Below, in pieces: positions 18,641 through 26,965 of a DNA stretch of 64,000 bases. Made by a program: the position numbers and the translations under genes. Source of the stretch: Eshraghiella sp964576255 (GTDB lineage Bacteria; Bacillota; Clostridia; Lachnospirales; Lachnospiraceae). Within the stretch, counting starts at the first letter, position 1; each line of letters starts with the position of its first letter. The DNA is taken from the NCBI GenBank assembly GCA_964576255.1, contig CAZNUK010000001.1, positions 62,001 through 126,000 on the forward strand. The letters are read 5' to 3'. The notes beneath the pieces were generated by a model. It saw only the letters and a list, made by a program, of their open reading frames with translations, searched no databases and was not told where the DNA came from.

Positions 18641-19366
18641 TTACAGCTCCGGCTTAAATCCCGGCATCAACTGTAGCTTAAATAAATTCTTTCTATGCAT
18701 ATCATCAATTCGTGATTTTTTGTCCAAATCATCAATTTCTCCGGTGCGGATATAACGGTCAAGCTCCGCATAAGTGAAGCCAAGATTATCCTCATCTGTT
18801 TTGCCGCAAAGTCCGTCAATCGGAATCTTATCCACCAAATCTGCCGGAAGGTTAAGAAGTCTTCCGATTTCTTTAATCTCCTGAACAGTAAGATTACAAA
18901 GTGGGCTGAAATCGCCCGCCGCATCCCCGTAACGAGTTGAATATCCCACCCAATCCTCTGAAAGGTTGCAGGTATTAACGACTCTACCGTTACAGCTTTG
19001 AGAAACTGCATACAAGGTTGACATTCTAATTCTTGGCGGAAGATTAACCCTACTCTGATTAGATAATTCCAGCGGAATGTTCTTTGTAAGACCTTCAATC
19101 GCATCCTTTATATTAACAACATAATGCTTTATATCCAAATGATTAACAAGCTTATATGCCATATCAATGTCATGCTGCTCGCCGCATGGCATAAGAACAC
19201 CAATAACTCGTTCCTTGCCAAGTGCTTCCACACAAAGTGCAGCCGCAATTGAGCTGTCCTTGCCGCCGGAAATACCTAATACTGCGTTACAGTCAGGACC
19301 ATTTTCTTTGAAAAAATTGCGAATCCATTCTATACAATCATTTTTAATTTTTTCTGCATTAAACAT
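18641..19366 (-). CDS. nadE: NAD+ synthase, ammonia-dependent
   Basis: 241 residues, lacking the glutaminase domain, so it uses ammonia. The PP-loop is VLGISGGKDSSIAAAL (29-44); STLYAVSQ, SEDWVGYSTRYGDAAGDFSP and DGLCGKTDEDNLGF are the deamido-NAD and ATP binding motifs. It converts nicotinic acid adenine dinucleotide to NAD+. Its start codon overlaps the nadV stop by one base (TAATG). It is the last gene of the five-gene NAD operon. Confidence 0.96.
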   Translation of the reverse strand: MFNAEKIKNDCIEWIRNFFKENGPDCNAVLGISGGKDSSIAAALCVEALGKERVIGVLMPCGEQHDIDMAYKLVNHLDIKHYVVNIKDAIEGLTKNIPLELSNQSRVNLPPRIRMSTLYAVSQSCNGRVVNTCNLSEDWVGYSTRYGDAAGDFSPLCNLTVQEIKEIGRLLNLPADLVDKIPIDGLCGKTDEDNLGFTYAELDRYIRTGEIDDLDKKSRIDDMHRKNLFKLQLMPGFKPEL

Positions 19367-20841
19367 TAAAACTTACCTCCATGAAGGACGCTTCTGATTT
19401 CTGCAAGACTCTGCTCTTTAACCATCTTTCCGTCCTTAAATACTGTTACAAGCTTGTTATCAGGAGTATTTACCGCATCCTCCCAGGTATATTCATCCTT
19501 AAAGCTATATTCTCCATTAGAATCCTGTGTTACAACGCAACAGCCCTTCTGTGATTTTTTGAAGCCACCATCCTTAGGATTTTTAAATATTGGGTATGGC
19601 TTATCAGCGATTTCACAATAGGTTGCTTTGATACAGGAGCTGAAGGTATCTCTTGTAAATGGCTTCAACATTCCTTCTTCTTCAACGCACTGCATTGAAA
19701 ATGAGCCCACACCCAGCGCCACGTTAGAGCATGCAAAACCATTTTCCATTAAAATTCTATAAATCTCCTCACATCTCTGAATGGTGATGGAATCTCCGTA
19801 AATCGCCTTAACATGAGAGTCAAGAACCTTGTAGCCCTTGCTGTTTACAGTTCCTCCAAATTCATCCCACAGCTTAAATACTGTCTGTGTAACTACATCA
19901 ACACATTCTCCGGAATCTCCTCTCATAAGCATACATCCGTTGTGAGCCATAATTTCCGGTTTTAACTGTGGAAGTACATTCTCAATAATATTCCAATAAT
20001 CGTAGGAATCCAATACCGCAGAAAAGCTGGTATTAGGATAAATCTCTGTGAGAAGTCTTCTAAGTAAAGTAATCTCATCCCCATCAATTGCGTAGTTACT
20101 ACACATAACTGAATGCTCTGTACTTGGGCTGCCAAAAGCTACTGGCTCCTTGGTACAATCGCAATTGTAGCAAGCTTCAAGGTATGGAATGGTTGGAACT
20201 GTAGCAGTGTTTAAGAAGGATAAGCACCAGCCCGCTCCTGCCTTAATAGCTGATTCTGTACATTCCTCACCTCTAAAATCAAATGCACCGAGAGCTCTTG
20301 CTCTTTCCAGAGAATCATCACAGGTTAAATCATAATATTTATTAACGATATCCCTATATGTTGCCCCCACTGTCGCAGCAAGCATTGGATGCCAGCTCTC
20401 AGCTGAAATAAGACTTTCAAGTGACTGCGGAAGCCATGCAAAATCCGGATGAGTATTGGTAATTCCAAACATAGGAACATGCATTGGCACTCTTGCTCCC
20501 TCAGGCAAAGAAATAATTTCTATCGGAAGATACCCTAAGTCGTGAAGCTTCTCGATTTTGTCAATCTTATAAGCATCCTTACCAAGTGCCGCGTCCATAA
20601 TTCTGCGGTACTCCCCTATAACCTCCTCCTTAGGAAGATTGAAGAAATTATCGTTAAAATAATCAATAAGGTAGGTCTTAATAAAGCCCTGCAATCCGAA
20701 CATTACTACCTTATCCCACATCTTAACCCTGCTCATTCTAGGGGTAAAGTATGACACTGATTTAGTAATCTCTGTTGGCAGCATCTCTGCATGTACTGCT
20801 TTATAAAAATCAATAAGTAACATTGGATTAATTTTATTCAT
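19366..20841 (-). CDS. nadV: Nicotinamide phosphoribosyltransferase (Nampt/NadV family)
   Basis: 491 residues, the Nampt length. Recognisable blocks are MLLIDFYKAVHAEMLP, SYFTPRMSR, ARALGAFDFRGEECTESA, FSAVLDSYDYWN, LMRGDSGECVDVV, GDSITIQRCEEI and NVALGVGSFSMQ. The family makes NMN from nicotinamide and PRPP. The close relative Namat, described in phage NARP1 systems, instead joins nicotinamide to ADP-ribose pyrophosphate. The adjacent prs-like gene makes that alternative possible here. The ATG at 20841 is preferred over an upstream TTG because AGAGGTGATT sits at proper distance. It overlaps prs by 8 bases. Confidence 0.92.
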   Translation of the reverse strand: MNKINPMLLIDFYKAVHAEMLPTEITKSVSYFTPRMSRVKMWDKVVMFGLQGFIKTYLIDYFNDNFFNLPKEEVIGEYRRIMDAALGKDAYKIDKIEKLHDLGYLPIEIISLPEGARVPMHVPMFGITNTHPDFAWLPQSLESLISAESWHPMLAATVGATYRDIVNKYYDLTCDDSLERARALGAFDFRGEECTESAIKAGAGWCLSFLNTATVPTIPYLEACYNCDCTKEPVAFGSPSTEHSVMCSNYAIDGDEITLLRRLLTEIYPNTSFSAVLDSYDYWNIIENVLPQLKPEIMAHNGCMLMRGDSGECVDVVTQTVFKLWDEFGGTVNSKGYKVLDSHVKAIYGDSITIQRCEEIYRILMENGFACSNVALGVGSFSMQCVEEEGMLKPFTRDTFSSCIKATYCEIADKPYPIFKNPKDGGFKKSQKGCCVVTQDSNGEYSFKDEYTWEDAVNTPDNKLVTVFKDGKMVKEQSLAEIRSVLHGGKF

Positions 20842-21637
20842 ATGCAATCACCTCTATTTTTTCATTAGTTTCTGTCAAAAGACTATCAGTGGTAAACACT
20901 TTTTCTATAAGACCGCTTGTTAATACATCTCCCTTTAATATAGTGTTTTCACAGTGAGAAATGTACAGATAAATCTCTGCTGCACCTAACTCTTTAAGCT
21001 TCTTGGCGCTATGGTAAAAGGTTCCGCCCATACTACAAATATCATCCACAATAAGAACTCTGCTACCCGCAATCAACTCGGTTGCCCCTGCAACATCAAG
21101 TCCGTTAATCTGTCCGGTGGTCCAGTCTCTTTTTTTGATGCCAAAAGCATAAGGCTTATCCGCAAGTGCTGAATACCTCTTCATGGCTCCCTCGTCAGGA
21201 TAAAACATCATTATTTTATCCTCGCCTATTTTGGAAAGAACCTTAGCTATATTTTCCTTAGGAGTCTTAATAACAACTCTGTCAATTAAGGCTTCGCTTA
21301 CAGTTGAATGTGGGTCCAAAACAGTCACTGAAGCAAATCCAAGACCATTAATAATCTCAGCAAAATATTTTAGTGTAAATACATCCTCGTCTGTTTTGAC
21401 TCTGTCCTGTCTTGCATTAGGAATGTATGGCATATTAAGGTGAATATGGCTAACTCCGTGTGCCTTCAAATGCTTTGTAAGGTAGACAAGTGCCACCAGT
21501 TCGCCGTCATTTTCATACTTCCATGTAATATTTGCACTTAAATCTTCTTGAAAGTTCTTAGGAACATTTTCTTTGATAAGCAGGGAGCCGTCAGGAAAAT
21601 GTCCAAGCTCAACTATTTTTCCGTTTAATTTAATCAT
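20834..21637 (-). CDS. prs: Short ribose-phosphate pyrophosphokinase (PRPP synthase-like)
   Basis: 267 residues, clearly shorter than the usual 310-320 of housekeeping Prs. The motifs are HLNMPYIPNARQDRV (ATP-binding loop), VTVLDPHST (metal/ATP), MMFYPDEGAMKRY and the PRPP loop VLIVDDICSMGGT. It would supply PRPP to NadV. In phage NARP1, a Prs homologue next to a Nampt homologue (Adps/Namat) pyrophosphorylates ADP-ribose instead. Sequence reading alone cannot tell which substrate is used. It sits between the nicotinamidase-like gene (1 base away) and nadV. Confidence 0.88.
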   Translation of the reverse strand: MIKLNGKIVELGHFPDGSLLIKENVPKNFQEDLSANITWKYENDGELVALVYLTKHLKAHGVSHIHLNMPYIPNARQDRVKTDEDVFTLKYFAEIINGLGFASVTVLDPHSTVSEALIDRVVIKTPKENIAKVLSKIGEDKIMMFYPDEGAMKRYSALADKPYAFGIKKRDWTTGQINGLDVAGATELIAGSRVLIVDDICSMGGTFYHSAKKLKELGAAEIYLYISHCENTILKGDVLTSGLIEKVFTTDSLLTETNEKIEVIAYE

Positions 21638-21638
21638 A

Positions 21639-22163
21639 TTATTTTACCTCAATCTGACACATCTTCATTGTGGTAAGAGCAGCCTCGTGGCTCTCTGGGG
21701 TTACACCTGCACAACAGGTAGCGTCTACGGCAATATTCATCTCAGGAAAATTTGCCTTTAAAAGTAATGCGTTAGAAACCACGCAGATATCTGTACAAAG
21801 TCCAATAAGCTCAACAGTAAAAGCTTTATCACCGGCTACTTTCCCAACAAGGCCCGGAAGGTCAACAGAACCGAAGGTTATTTTCTCTACTGTAGTATAC
21901 TCCTTGTCATTAAGTGCGTCCATAACATCCCGGTTAAGCTCCCAACCCTCTGTGCCCTTAATGCAGTGTGGCACCGGAAGATTCTTGCCTTCATTGGTAT
22001 CCATATAGTTTTCAAAATGAGTGTCGTAAGTAACAAAAATATCCCCTTCAAAATTCTTAATCTTGTTAACTACGTTAGGAACAATGGCAACTGCCTCTTT
22101 GCTACCAAGCGCTCCGTCAACAAAATCCTTCTGCATATCTACAACAACTAAAATTTTCTTCAT
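21639..22163 (-). CDS. pncA: Nicotinamidase-like cysteine hydrolase (isochorismatase fold)
   Basis: 174 residues from the ATG at 22163. The catalytic triad is in place: Asp9 (VVVDMQKDF), Lys94 (VEKITFGS) and Cys127 (GLCTDICVVS). The metal-binding set typical of nicotinamidases is also present: Asp47 and His49 (YDTHF) and His66 (PVPHC). It deamidates nicotinamide to nicotinate. Its NAD-operon location supports this over other isochorismatase-fold activities. No nicotinate phosphoribosyltransferase is in the window. The start is set by GAGAGG about 9 bases upstream; an earlier ATG is too close. Confidence 0.87.
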   Translation of the reverse strand: MKKILVVVDMQKDFVDGALGSKEAVAIVPNVVNKIKNFEGDIFVTYDTHFENYMDTNEGKNLPVPHCIKGTEGWELNRDVMDALNDKEYTTVEKITFGSVDLPGLVGKVAGDKAFTVELIGLCTDICVVSNALLLKANFPEMNIAVDATCCAGVTPESHEAALTTMKMCQIEVK

Positions 22164-22164
22164 A

Positions 22165-22992
22165 TTAATCATTCCTCTCTTTTCTCATAAACAACTTGGC
22201 AGGTCTGTGTCCTGCGCCTGTTACGTACTCTTCTGTTTCAACCACATAATCTGCTATTTTACGACGAAAGCTTGCAGGAAGAATGGTTGTGTCAAGAATC
22301 GCTTCCTGAACTCTCTGCATCGCCGTTAATGTGAATTTCTCCGGCATAAAATCAAATAAGAAATCGAAGCTTTCTGCATTCTTGCGTAATACAGTAAATG
22401 CGGTGGATATAATCTTTGCATGGTCAAAAGCCAACCCGCCGCTATGGATTATATCGAATTCTGTTTTCTTAAACCTTGTTCTCTTTTCCCTAAGAACTGC
22501 CTTCAAATTCTCCGTTTCAGACTTCAAACTAAGTTCAAAATCCCCCTCCGAATTCTTAACAAAGTAAATATCAAACCATTGTGCATCCACAGCGTCGCCA
22601 CCACTTATCGCCTTAACATCCTCTTCGCTGATGATAGATAGAAAGCCATTGGAGATTATTCGTCCACGAGGGTCCCTGTCCGGTTCACTAAACACTCCAA
22701 AATGCATCAATGCCGAAGGTGCTACGTTAGTCTCCTCTGTAATCTCACGAAAAGCACATTGCTCAATTGTCTCTTCTCCTCTGAGGAATCCACCTGGTAA
22801 TGCCCAGGCATCCATAAAAGGATGTGCTCCACGCTTCGTTAATAATACGGAAAGATTACGCTCAGGATTGTGACGATAACTGTCCTTATCATCATCACGA
22901 ATTGTAAATGTTACAATATCTGCTGTAACGGAAGGTCGCTCATATTTTTCTTGATTATATGTGGCTAAAAACTCTTCTTCTGTTATCTTCAC
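22165..22992 (-). CDS. nrtR: NrtR-type Nudix-related transcriptional regulator of NAD metabolism
   Basis: 275 residues. The N-terminal Nudix domain (about 20-165) has the box GGFLRGEETIEQCAFREITE followed by ETNV, near consensus but with Asn where the last Gly is expected. The C-terminal winged helix (about 200-275) contains KFTLTAMQRVQEAILDT, LPASFRRKIAD and TGAGHRPAKLF, the NrtR pattern. Characterised NrtR proteins repress NAD genes and release DNA on binding ADP-ribose. Here it is first in the NAD operon, so it is probably autoregulated through the inverted repeat in its own promoter. The start is GTG behind AGAGGTG. Confidence 0.88.
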   Translation of the reverse strand: MKITEEEFLATYNQEKYERPSVTADIVTFTIRDDDKDSYRHNPERNLSVLLTKRGAHPFMDAWALPGGFLRGEETIEQCAFREITEETNVAPSALMHFGVFSEPDRDPRGRIISNGFLSIISEEDVKAISGGDAVDAQWFDIYFVKNSEGDFELSLKSETENLKAVLREKRTRFKKTEFDIIHSGGLAFDHAKIISTAFTVLRKNAESFDFLFDFMPEKFTLTAMQRVQEAILDTTILPASFRRKIADYVVETEEYVTGAGHRPAKLFMRKERND

Positions 22993-23018
22993 ACCATCAC
23001 CTCTCTGTTATTGATGTT

Positions 23019-23050
23019 TTGATATTATCACATTGTTAATATCAAGTCAA
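23019..23050 (-). promoter_or_regulatory. NAD operon promoter with candidate NrtR operator in the spacer
   Basis: On the minus strand: TTGACT (23045-23050), 17-bp spacer, TAATAT (23022-23027). A perfect 9-bp inverted repeat, TTGATATTA (23019-23027) and TAATATCAA (23037-23045), spans the spacer and -10 box. A protein bound there would block polymerase. NrtR as the binder is inference from position. Confidence 0.78.
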
Positions 23051-23065
23051 CTATTTTTTAAAAAA

Positions 23066-23333
23066 AATTGAAAGCTGCTGCGAAGAAAATTCGTAGTGGC
23101 TTTTTTGTGATAAAATTTCTTTTGCCGCTTCTGCATTCTAAGATTTCTTTATAGAAAAATGCCTTAATTTCTTGAAAGGACTTTTGGAGAGACATCAAAT
23201 AATCACTATATCCAAAGGCCCTTTCTTAGAAATTAGTGCATTTTTCTATCGCAAATCGTGAGTGCAGAAGTGGCAAAAGAAATTTGCAAAATAACAGAAG
23301 CCACTACGAATTATTTTCGCAGCAGCCCCAATT
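23066..23333. repeat. 268-bp imperfect palindrome (giant hairpin element)
   Basis: The two halves are reverse complements along almost their whole length, by eye about 80%. GCTGCTGCGAAG.AAATTCGT and GTAGTGGCTT (from 23074) match AAGCCACTAC and GAAT.ATTTTCGCAGCAGC (to 23326). TTTCTTTTGCCGCTTCTGCA matches TGCAGAAGTGGCAAAAGAAA. TATAGAAAAATGC matches GCATTTTTCTAT. The turn lies near 23200. It has no ORF, starts just beyond the NAD promoter and ends 2 bases before the histidine kinase stop. This is the form of a MITE-like element or a very large hairpin. No other copy is in the window. Confidence 0.85.
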
Positions 23334-23335
23334 AA

Positions 23336-24706
23336 TTAGTATTTAATTTTCACCATAAAAAAATTATCTGCATCTGCAATTTCCAATTTAAACCTATGTA
23401 AATCCACAATCGTTTTTACAATACTTAATCCCAGTCCGGTTCCATGGTTACCCCTGCTAACATCTCCCTTTACAAAAGGCTCCAAAAGTTCCTCTGTTTT
23501 GCATGCAAACGGTACGTCGTAAGGATTGCTAAATACAATTTCCTTATTATCGATGGATATTTCCACCACTTCTCCTTTAGTAGTGTAGGCAATGGCATTA
23601 TTAATAAGATTATCAAAAACTCTTTCCATTGATATTTTATTACACTCAATTGTTGCGTCCCCGGTAAGCTTAAATGTAAGAGCTTTTATTTCAATTTCTG
23701 ACTTGTATTTTGCAATTATATCATTACAAATTTCCGCCAGATTAATTTGCGACTTTTGTAGTTCACCCTTTTTCTCCTGCAAACGTGACAGCTCCAGAAT
23801 ATTGGTAATAATGTCATTCATATAGCTGACATTCTCTTCAATTCCTTGTATATACAAATCTCTTTTTTCTGGAAAAAGATTAGCTTCAAGGTTTTCTACA
23901 TATCCGGAAACTACTGTCAGCGGACTTTTCAAATCATGGGCAAGACTTGATGTTAACTTTTTCTGATATTCAAATTTTTCATAACGCTTAAAATCTAGAA
24001 TCGCAATAATGACAGCAATTAGAATACTCCCTACAAACAATCCAATATAAATCGGAATAAAACTTTCATAATATAAACTCCACAAATCAAGGTCATACAC
24101 ATATATCAAAGAGAAGGTCTCCTCACCAACTGCATCATATGTATATTCATAGCATTTGTACTGCATAAAACCTTTTGTCTTCTCGTAATACACGCTATTA
24201 GAGCCGGTTGCATTAAATTCTTTTAAATTCGGGTCAAGATTTTCTGTAAGAATATCTTGGGAATAATCAGGTGCTTCGTAATAGCTGAATAAAGACACCT
24301 TCTCATCATTTAACCAATCAGATTCGTTAAAATCGGACATTGGACATGAATAGAAAGTCTTCAATAAATCAGGACAAATTATAACCACGTCATCCTGTGG
24401 CAAGATGTGCTCCCCTGTGTCTCTTCTAATTAATGCTCCATTGTTTTTTCTAATGCTCAAGAAAAAAATCGCCTTATTAATACTTGCCTCTTTTTCCTCC
24501 TCTGTCACATCCTCAGAAATCCCGGCAATCACTTCCATATCCACATTTTTTTCCCAATTACCTGCTGAAAAAGTTGCACTCGCCTGTAACTCTTCCTCAA
24601 GATATTTTTGTTCAATAATAGTTGTTAATACTATGCCGATAATCACAGCAATAACCAGTAGCACTGCCCATCTTTTTATCAAAAAAGTAATAAATTTCCT
24701 CTTCAT
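23336..24706 (-). CDS. Two-component sensor histidine kinase
   Basis: 456 residues. Transmembrane helix 1 (about 13-31), an extracytoplasmic sensor of about 170 residues, transmembrane helix 2 (about 205-225), then HisKA with SLAHDLKSPLTVVSGYVENL carrying the phospho-accepting His. The HATPase domain has NLINNAIAYT (N box) and GTGLGLSIVKTIVDLH (G2 box); FVKGDVSRGNHG replaces the usual F box. The sensor resembles no family I can name. Its partner response regulator lies 2 bases upstream. Residues are intact for autophosphorylation. The stop codon abuts the 268-bp palindrome. Confidence 0.94.
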   Translation of the reverse strand: MKRKFITFLIKRWAVLLVIAVIIGIVLTTIIEQKYLEEELQASATFSAGNWEKNVDMEVIAGISEDVTEEEKEASINKAIFFLSIRKNNGALIRRDTGEHILPQDDVVIICPDLLKTFYSCPMSDFNESDWLNDEKVSLFSYYEAPDYSQDILTENLDPNLKEFNATGSNSVYYEKTKGFMQYKCYEYTYDAVGEETFSLIYVYDLDLWSLYYESFIPIYIGLFVGSILIAVIIAILDFKRYEKFEYQKKLTSSLAHDLKSPLTVVSGYVENLEANLFPEKRDLYIQGIEENVSYMNDIITNILELSRLQEKKGELQKSQINLAEICNDIIAKYKSEIEIKALTFKLTGDATIECNKISMERVFDNLINNAIAYTTKGEVVEISIDNKEIVFSNPYDVPFACKTEELLEPFVKGDVSRGNHGTGLGLSIVKTIVDLHRFKLEIADADNFFMVKIKY

Positions 24707-24708
24707 AG

Positions 24709-25392
24709 TTATTTCCTTTCGGTGATTATATAACCTTTGGCAACAACGGTTTTTAATTGTTTTCCGCTGCTACCAAGTGCCTGGCGTAATTTTTTAATAT
24801 GGTTGTCCACAACTCTGTCCGAGCCTTCATAATCATATCCCCAGATATGACTTAATATAACGTCTCGCTTTGCTACCTGTTCCTTGCGCTCCATAAGATA
24901 TTTAAGAATCTCATATTCCTTTGGCGGAAGGGAAATAATCTCTTCCTTAACCTTCACAAGGCAAGTAGTTGGATTTAATGTAATGTCCCCACAGCTAAGC
25001 ACGTTGCTACCGATTAAACCCTTGGAGCGTTTTAAAAGTGCCCACACCTTGACATATAATTCTTTTAGAGAAAAAGGCTTGGTTACATAGTCATCACAGC
25101 CCAAATCATATCCACGAAGCATATCCTCTTCGTGAATTTTTGCAGTAATGAAAATAATTGGAACTGTACTTTTTTTGCGGATTTCCTGACAAATTGTATA
25201 TCCATTAACTCCCGGCAACATTATGTCTAACAAAATTAAATCGTATTCCGTTTCATAGATTTTAAAGAGCCCCTCATCGCCGTTCTTTGCCGAAATTATT
25301 TCCAGTTCTCCATCGCTTTTTCCTATGAAAAAATCACTTATTGCCACTGTTATTTGTGGATTGTCTTCTACCAATAAAACTTTGTACGCCAT
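24709..25392 (-). CDS. OmpR/PhoB-family response regulator
   Basis: 227 residues from MAYKVLLVEDN. The receiver domain has the acidic pair at 10-11 (ED), phospho-acceptor Asp56 in LILLDIMLPG, Thr in IIFITAK and Lys in YVTKPFS. The C-terminal winged helix has SLPPKEYEILKYLMERKEQV and DRVVDNHIKKLRQALG. It is transcribed ahead of its histidine kinase. The start at 25392 uses AGAGG 7 bases upstream; an earlier in-frame ATG lacks spacing. Targets are unknown. Confidence 0.95.
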   Translation of the reverse strand: MAYKVLLVEDNPQITVAISDFFIGKSDGELEIISAKNGDEGLFKIYETEYDLILLDIMLPGVNGYTICQEIRKKSTVPIIFITAKIHEEDMLRGYDLGCDDYVTKPFSLKELYVKVWALLKRSKGLIGSNVLSCGDITLNPTTCLVKVKEEIISLPPKEYEILKYLMERKEQVAKRDVILSHIWGYDYEGSDRVVDNHIKKLRQALGSSGKQLKTVVAKGYIITERK

Positions 25393-25489
25393 TTCATACC
25401 TCTTTTGTTGTTGCAATTGCTACTATCATAATAACACAAATATCTATCTTTTATGTGTTCTTTTAGCGCAGCAACCTCCCATTAAAAAA

Positions 25490-25510
25490 AATCCCCTAAG
25501 CTAGGGGATT
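25490..25510 (-). terminator. Terminator of the Rpn/membrane-protein pair
   Basis: AATCCCCTA / TAGGGGATT with loop AGC; on the minus strand TTTTTTTAATGG follows. Confidence 0.88.
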
Positions 25511-25519
25511 TCAAATTTT

Positions 25520-25966
25520 TTAGTCTTTAACAGTAAAATGATTCTCTCCAATATAGAATTCTTCTACAGCTTGCTCAGTTGTAAAGAATGAATTATATTG
25601 AACTTCATATTCTTTTCCTTTAATAGAATATAGGATAGCCACTTTTTCATTATTACAATATACGTCTTGGTATATATAATCTTCTTCTCTCACTGTATAT
25701 CCGATAAAAGCTTTCTTAACTGGCTTGAATCCATCAATACATTCCATTTCTTCTGGCGTAGTTATCGTATACCAATAAATGTCATAATCCTCCAACTCAA
25801 TACACGGATACTCAGCAAAACTTCCTGCTGCCATTTTAGATGTAAAGCCGTATTTTCCTGACATTAAAGCAGGTACTAATAATGTACCTATAAGTAAAAT
25901 CAATGTAATACAAATTATGGCTACCATTATTAGTGGTACCCCTCGTTTTACTTTTTGAATTCTCAT
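25520..25966 (-). CDS. Hypothetical single-pass membrane protein
   Basis: 148 residues, family not recognised. A basic N-terminus, a transmembrane helix (about 10-35, LIMVAIICITLILLIGTLLV) and an extracytoplasmic domain of about 110 residues rich in Tyr, Glu and Ile. It overlaps the end of the upstream Rpn gene by 4 bases (ATGA). The ribosome site AAGGTGG touches the ATG, so translation is probably coupled to the nuclease gene. The pairing may be functional or just an operon accident. Confidence 0.72.
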   Translation of the reverse strand: MRIQKVKRGVPLIMVAIICITLILLIGTLLVPALMSGKYGFTSKMAAGSFAEYPCIELEDYDIYWYTITTPEEMECIDGFKPVKKAFIGYTVREEDYIYQDVYCNNEKVAILYSIKGKEYEVQYNSFFTTEQAVEEFYIGENHFTVKD

Positions 25967-26940
25967 CCACCTTTTCTTAGCCCTTCAATTTCTTTTTTGA
26001 GTCTTTCCATTTCAGATTTCATCCCCTCAACTTCTGCTTCCAAACTCTCCGCGCGTTGCCTGTATGTCTCTTTTTCAACTACTGCCTGCTCTTTTTCAAC
26101 TACTGCCTGCTCTTTTTCAACTACCGCCTGCTCTTTTTCAACTACTGCCTGCTCTTTTTCAACTACCACTTGCTCAATTTCAGATTCAAGCGCTTCTTTC
26201 TGTGCCAACAAGCGTTCCTTCTCCTGCTTAATATACTCCTCAAAGGCAAGGGCTTCCTTGCGTGCACGACACATATCACGAACCGCTTCTTCTTCGTTAT
26301 ATTCGTATACCATTTTTACCGCTGACTGCATTGCTGCATCTTCACCTGCACACATTCTTAATTCCTCCCATGTAGTAGATTTAAACAGTCTTGCCCATCC
26401 GTCAATCTTGTAATATTTGTCCTCATCAGTAGCAATATCTGCTTGATTTAATTCTACCACCTTAAGTTTGAATTTACTAGTATATATTCTATTGGTTTTG
26501 ACATTTGAAAGCATATATGTAGCACAAAATTCCGGTTCATCTGGGAACAATGTGAAATCTATAAATCCTATATGAACAGCACTGCATACATTCTCGTAAT
26601 CCTCACCCTTTTCCAAATTATCATAGTTGCGGCAAAGATAACTTAACGACCTCTCCGGCCAGTTTCCCCTATTCATTATCTGCATTTCAAGATTAACAAT
26701 TGTGTTGTTATTTAGTTTTATCTTTAAATCTAGAAAGAAATTTTTAGCCTCTAAACTTTTACCAATTTCCAGTGGATTGCATACCTCTATCTCCTTAATA
26801 TCTTCAGATTCAAGGTGAAGTACGGCACATATAAGACCCTTAAGTGCGACCATATCTTTTTGAAAAACCATATGAAACATACAATCATTGGTAAGTCCGT
26901 ATGGAATATTTCCTGTTGCGTTAATTAAGTTATTATTCAT
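25963..26940 (-). CDS. Rpn-family (PD-(D/E)XK) nuclease/transposase-like protein with heptad repeats
   Basis: 325 residues. The N-terminal domain, LTNDCMFHMVFQKDMVALKG, then FFLDLKIKLNNNTIVNLEMQ, is the PD-(D/E)XK core with the D...ExQ active-site pattern of Rpn/TIGR01784 proteins; rpn genes of E. coli promote RecA-independent recombination. The C-terminus (from about 235) is a coiled coil containing five near-identical VVEKEQA heptads encoded by five 21-bp DNA repeats. The ATG at 26940 follows GGGAGG. Two related genes lie at 41.5-42.4 and 44.9-45.3 kb. Confidence 0.85.
   Translation of the reverse strand: MNNNLINATGNIPYGLTNDCMFHMVFQKDMVALKGLICAVLHLESEDIKEIEVCNPLEIGKSLEAKNFFLDLKIKLNNNTIVNLEMQIMNRGNWPERSLSYLCRNYDNLEKGEDYENVCSAVHIGFIDFTLFPDEPEFCATYMLSNVKTNRIYTSKFKLKVVELNQADIATDEDKYYKIDGWARLFKSTTWEELRMCAGEDAAMQSAVKMVYEYNEEEAVRDMCRARKEALAFEEYIKQEKERLLAQKEALESEIEQVVVEKEQAVVEKEQAVVEKEQAVVEKEQAVVEKETYRQRAESLEAEVEGMKSEMERLKKEIEGLRKGG
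26068..26172 (-). repeat. Five tandem 21-bp repeats encoding coiled-coil heptads
   Basis: Units start at 26068, 26089, 26110, 26131 and 26152 and differ only at a few positions. Each encodes one VVEKEQA heptad, so loss or gain of a unit keeps both the reading frame and the coiled-coil register. Confidence 0.93.
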
Positions 26941-26965
26941 AAACGTATCCTCCCAAATATTTGTA

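Noticed and set aside
23066..23333. Ordinary rho-independent terminator of the histidine kinase operon
   Set aside because: The arms are ten times longer than needed and no T-tract follows on the minus strand; it may still stop transcription, but that does not explain its size.
26068..26172. Regular direct repeats that could suggest a CRISPR array
   Set aside because: The units are contiguous with no spacers and lie in frame inside a coiled-coil coding region.
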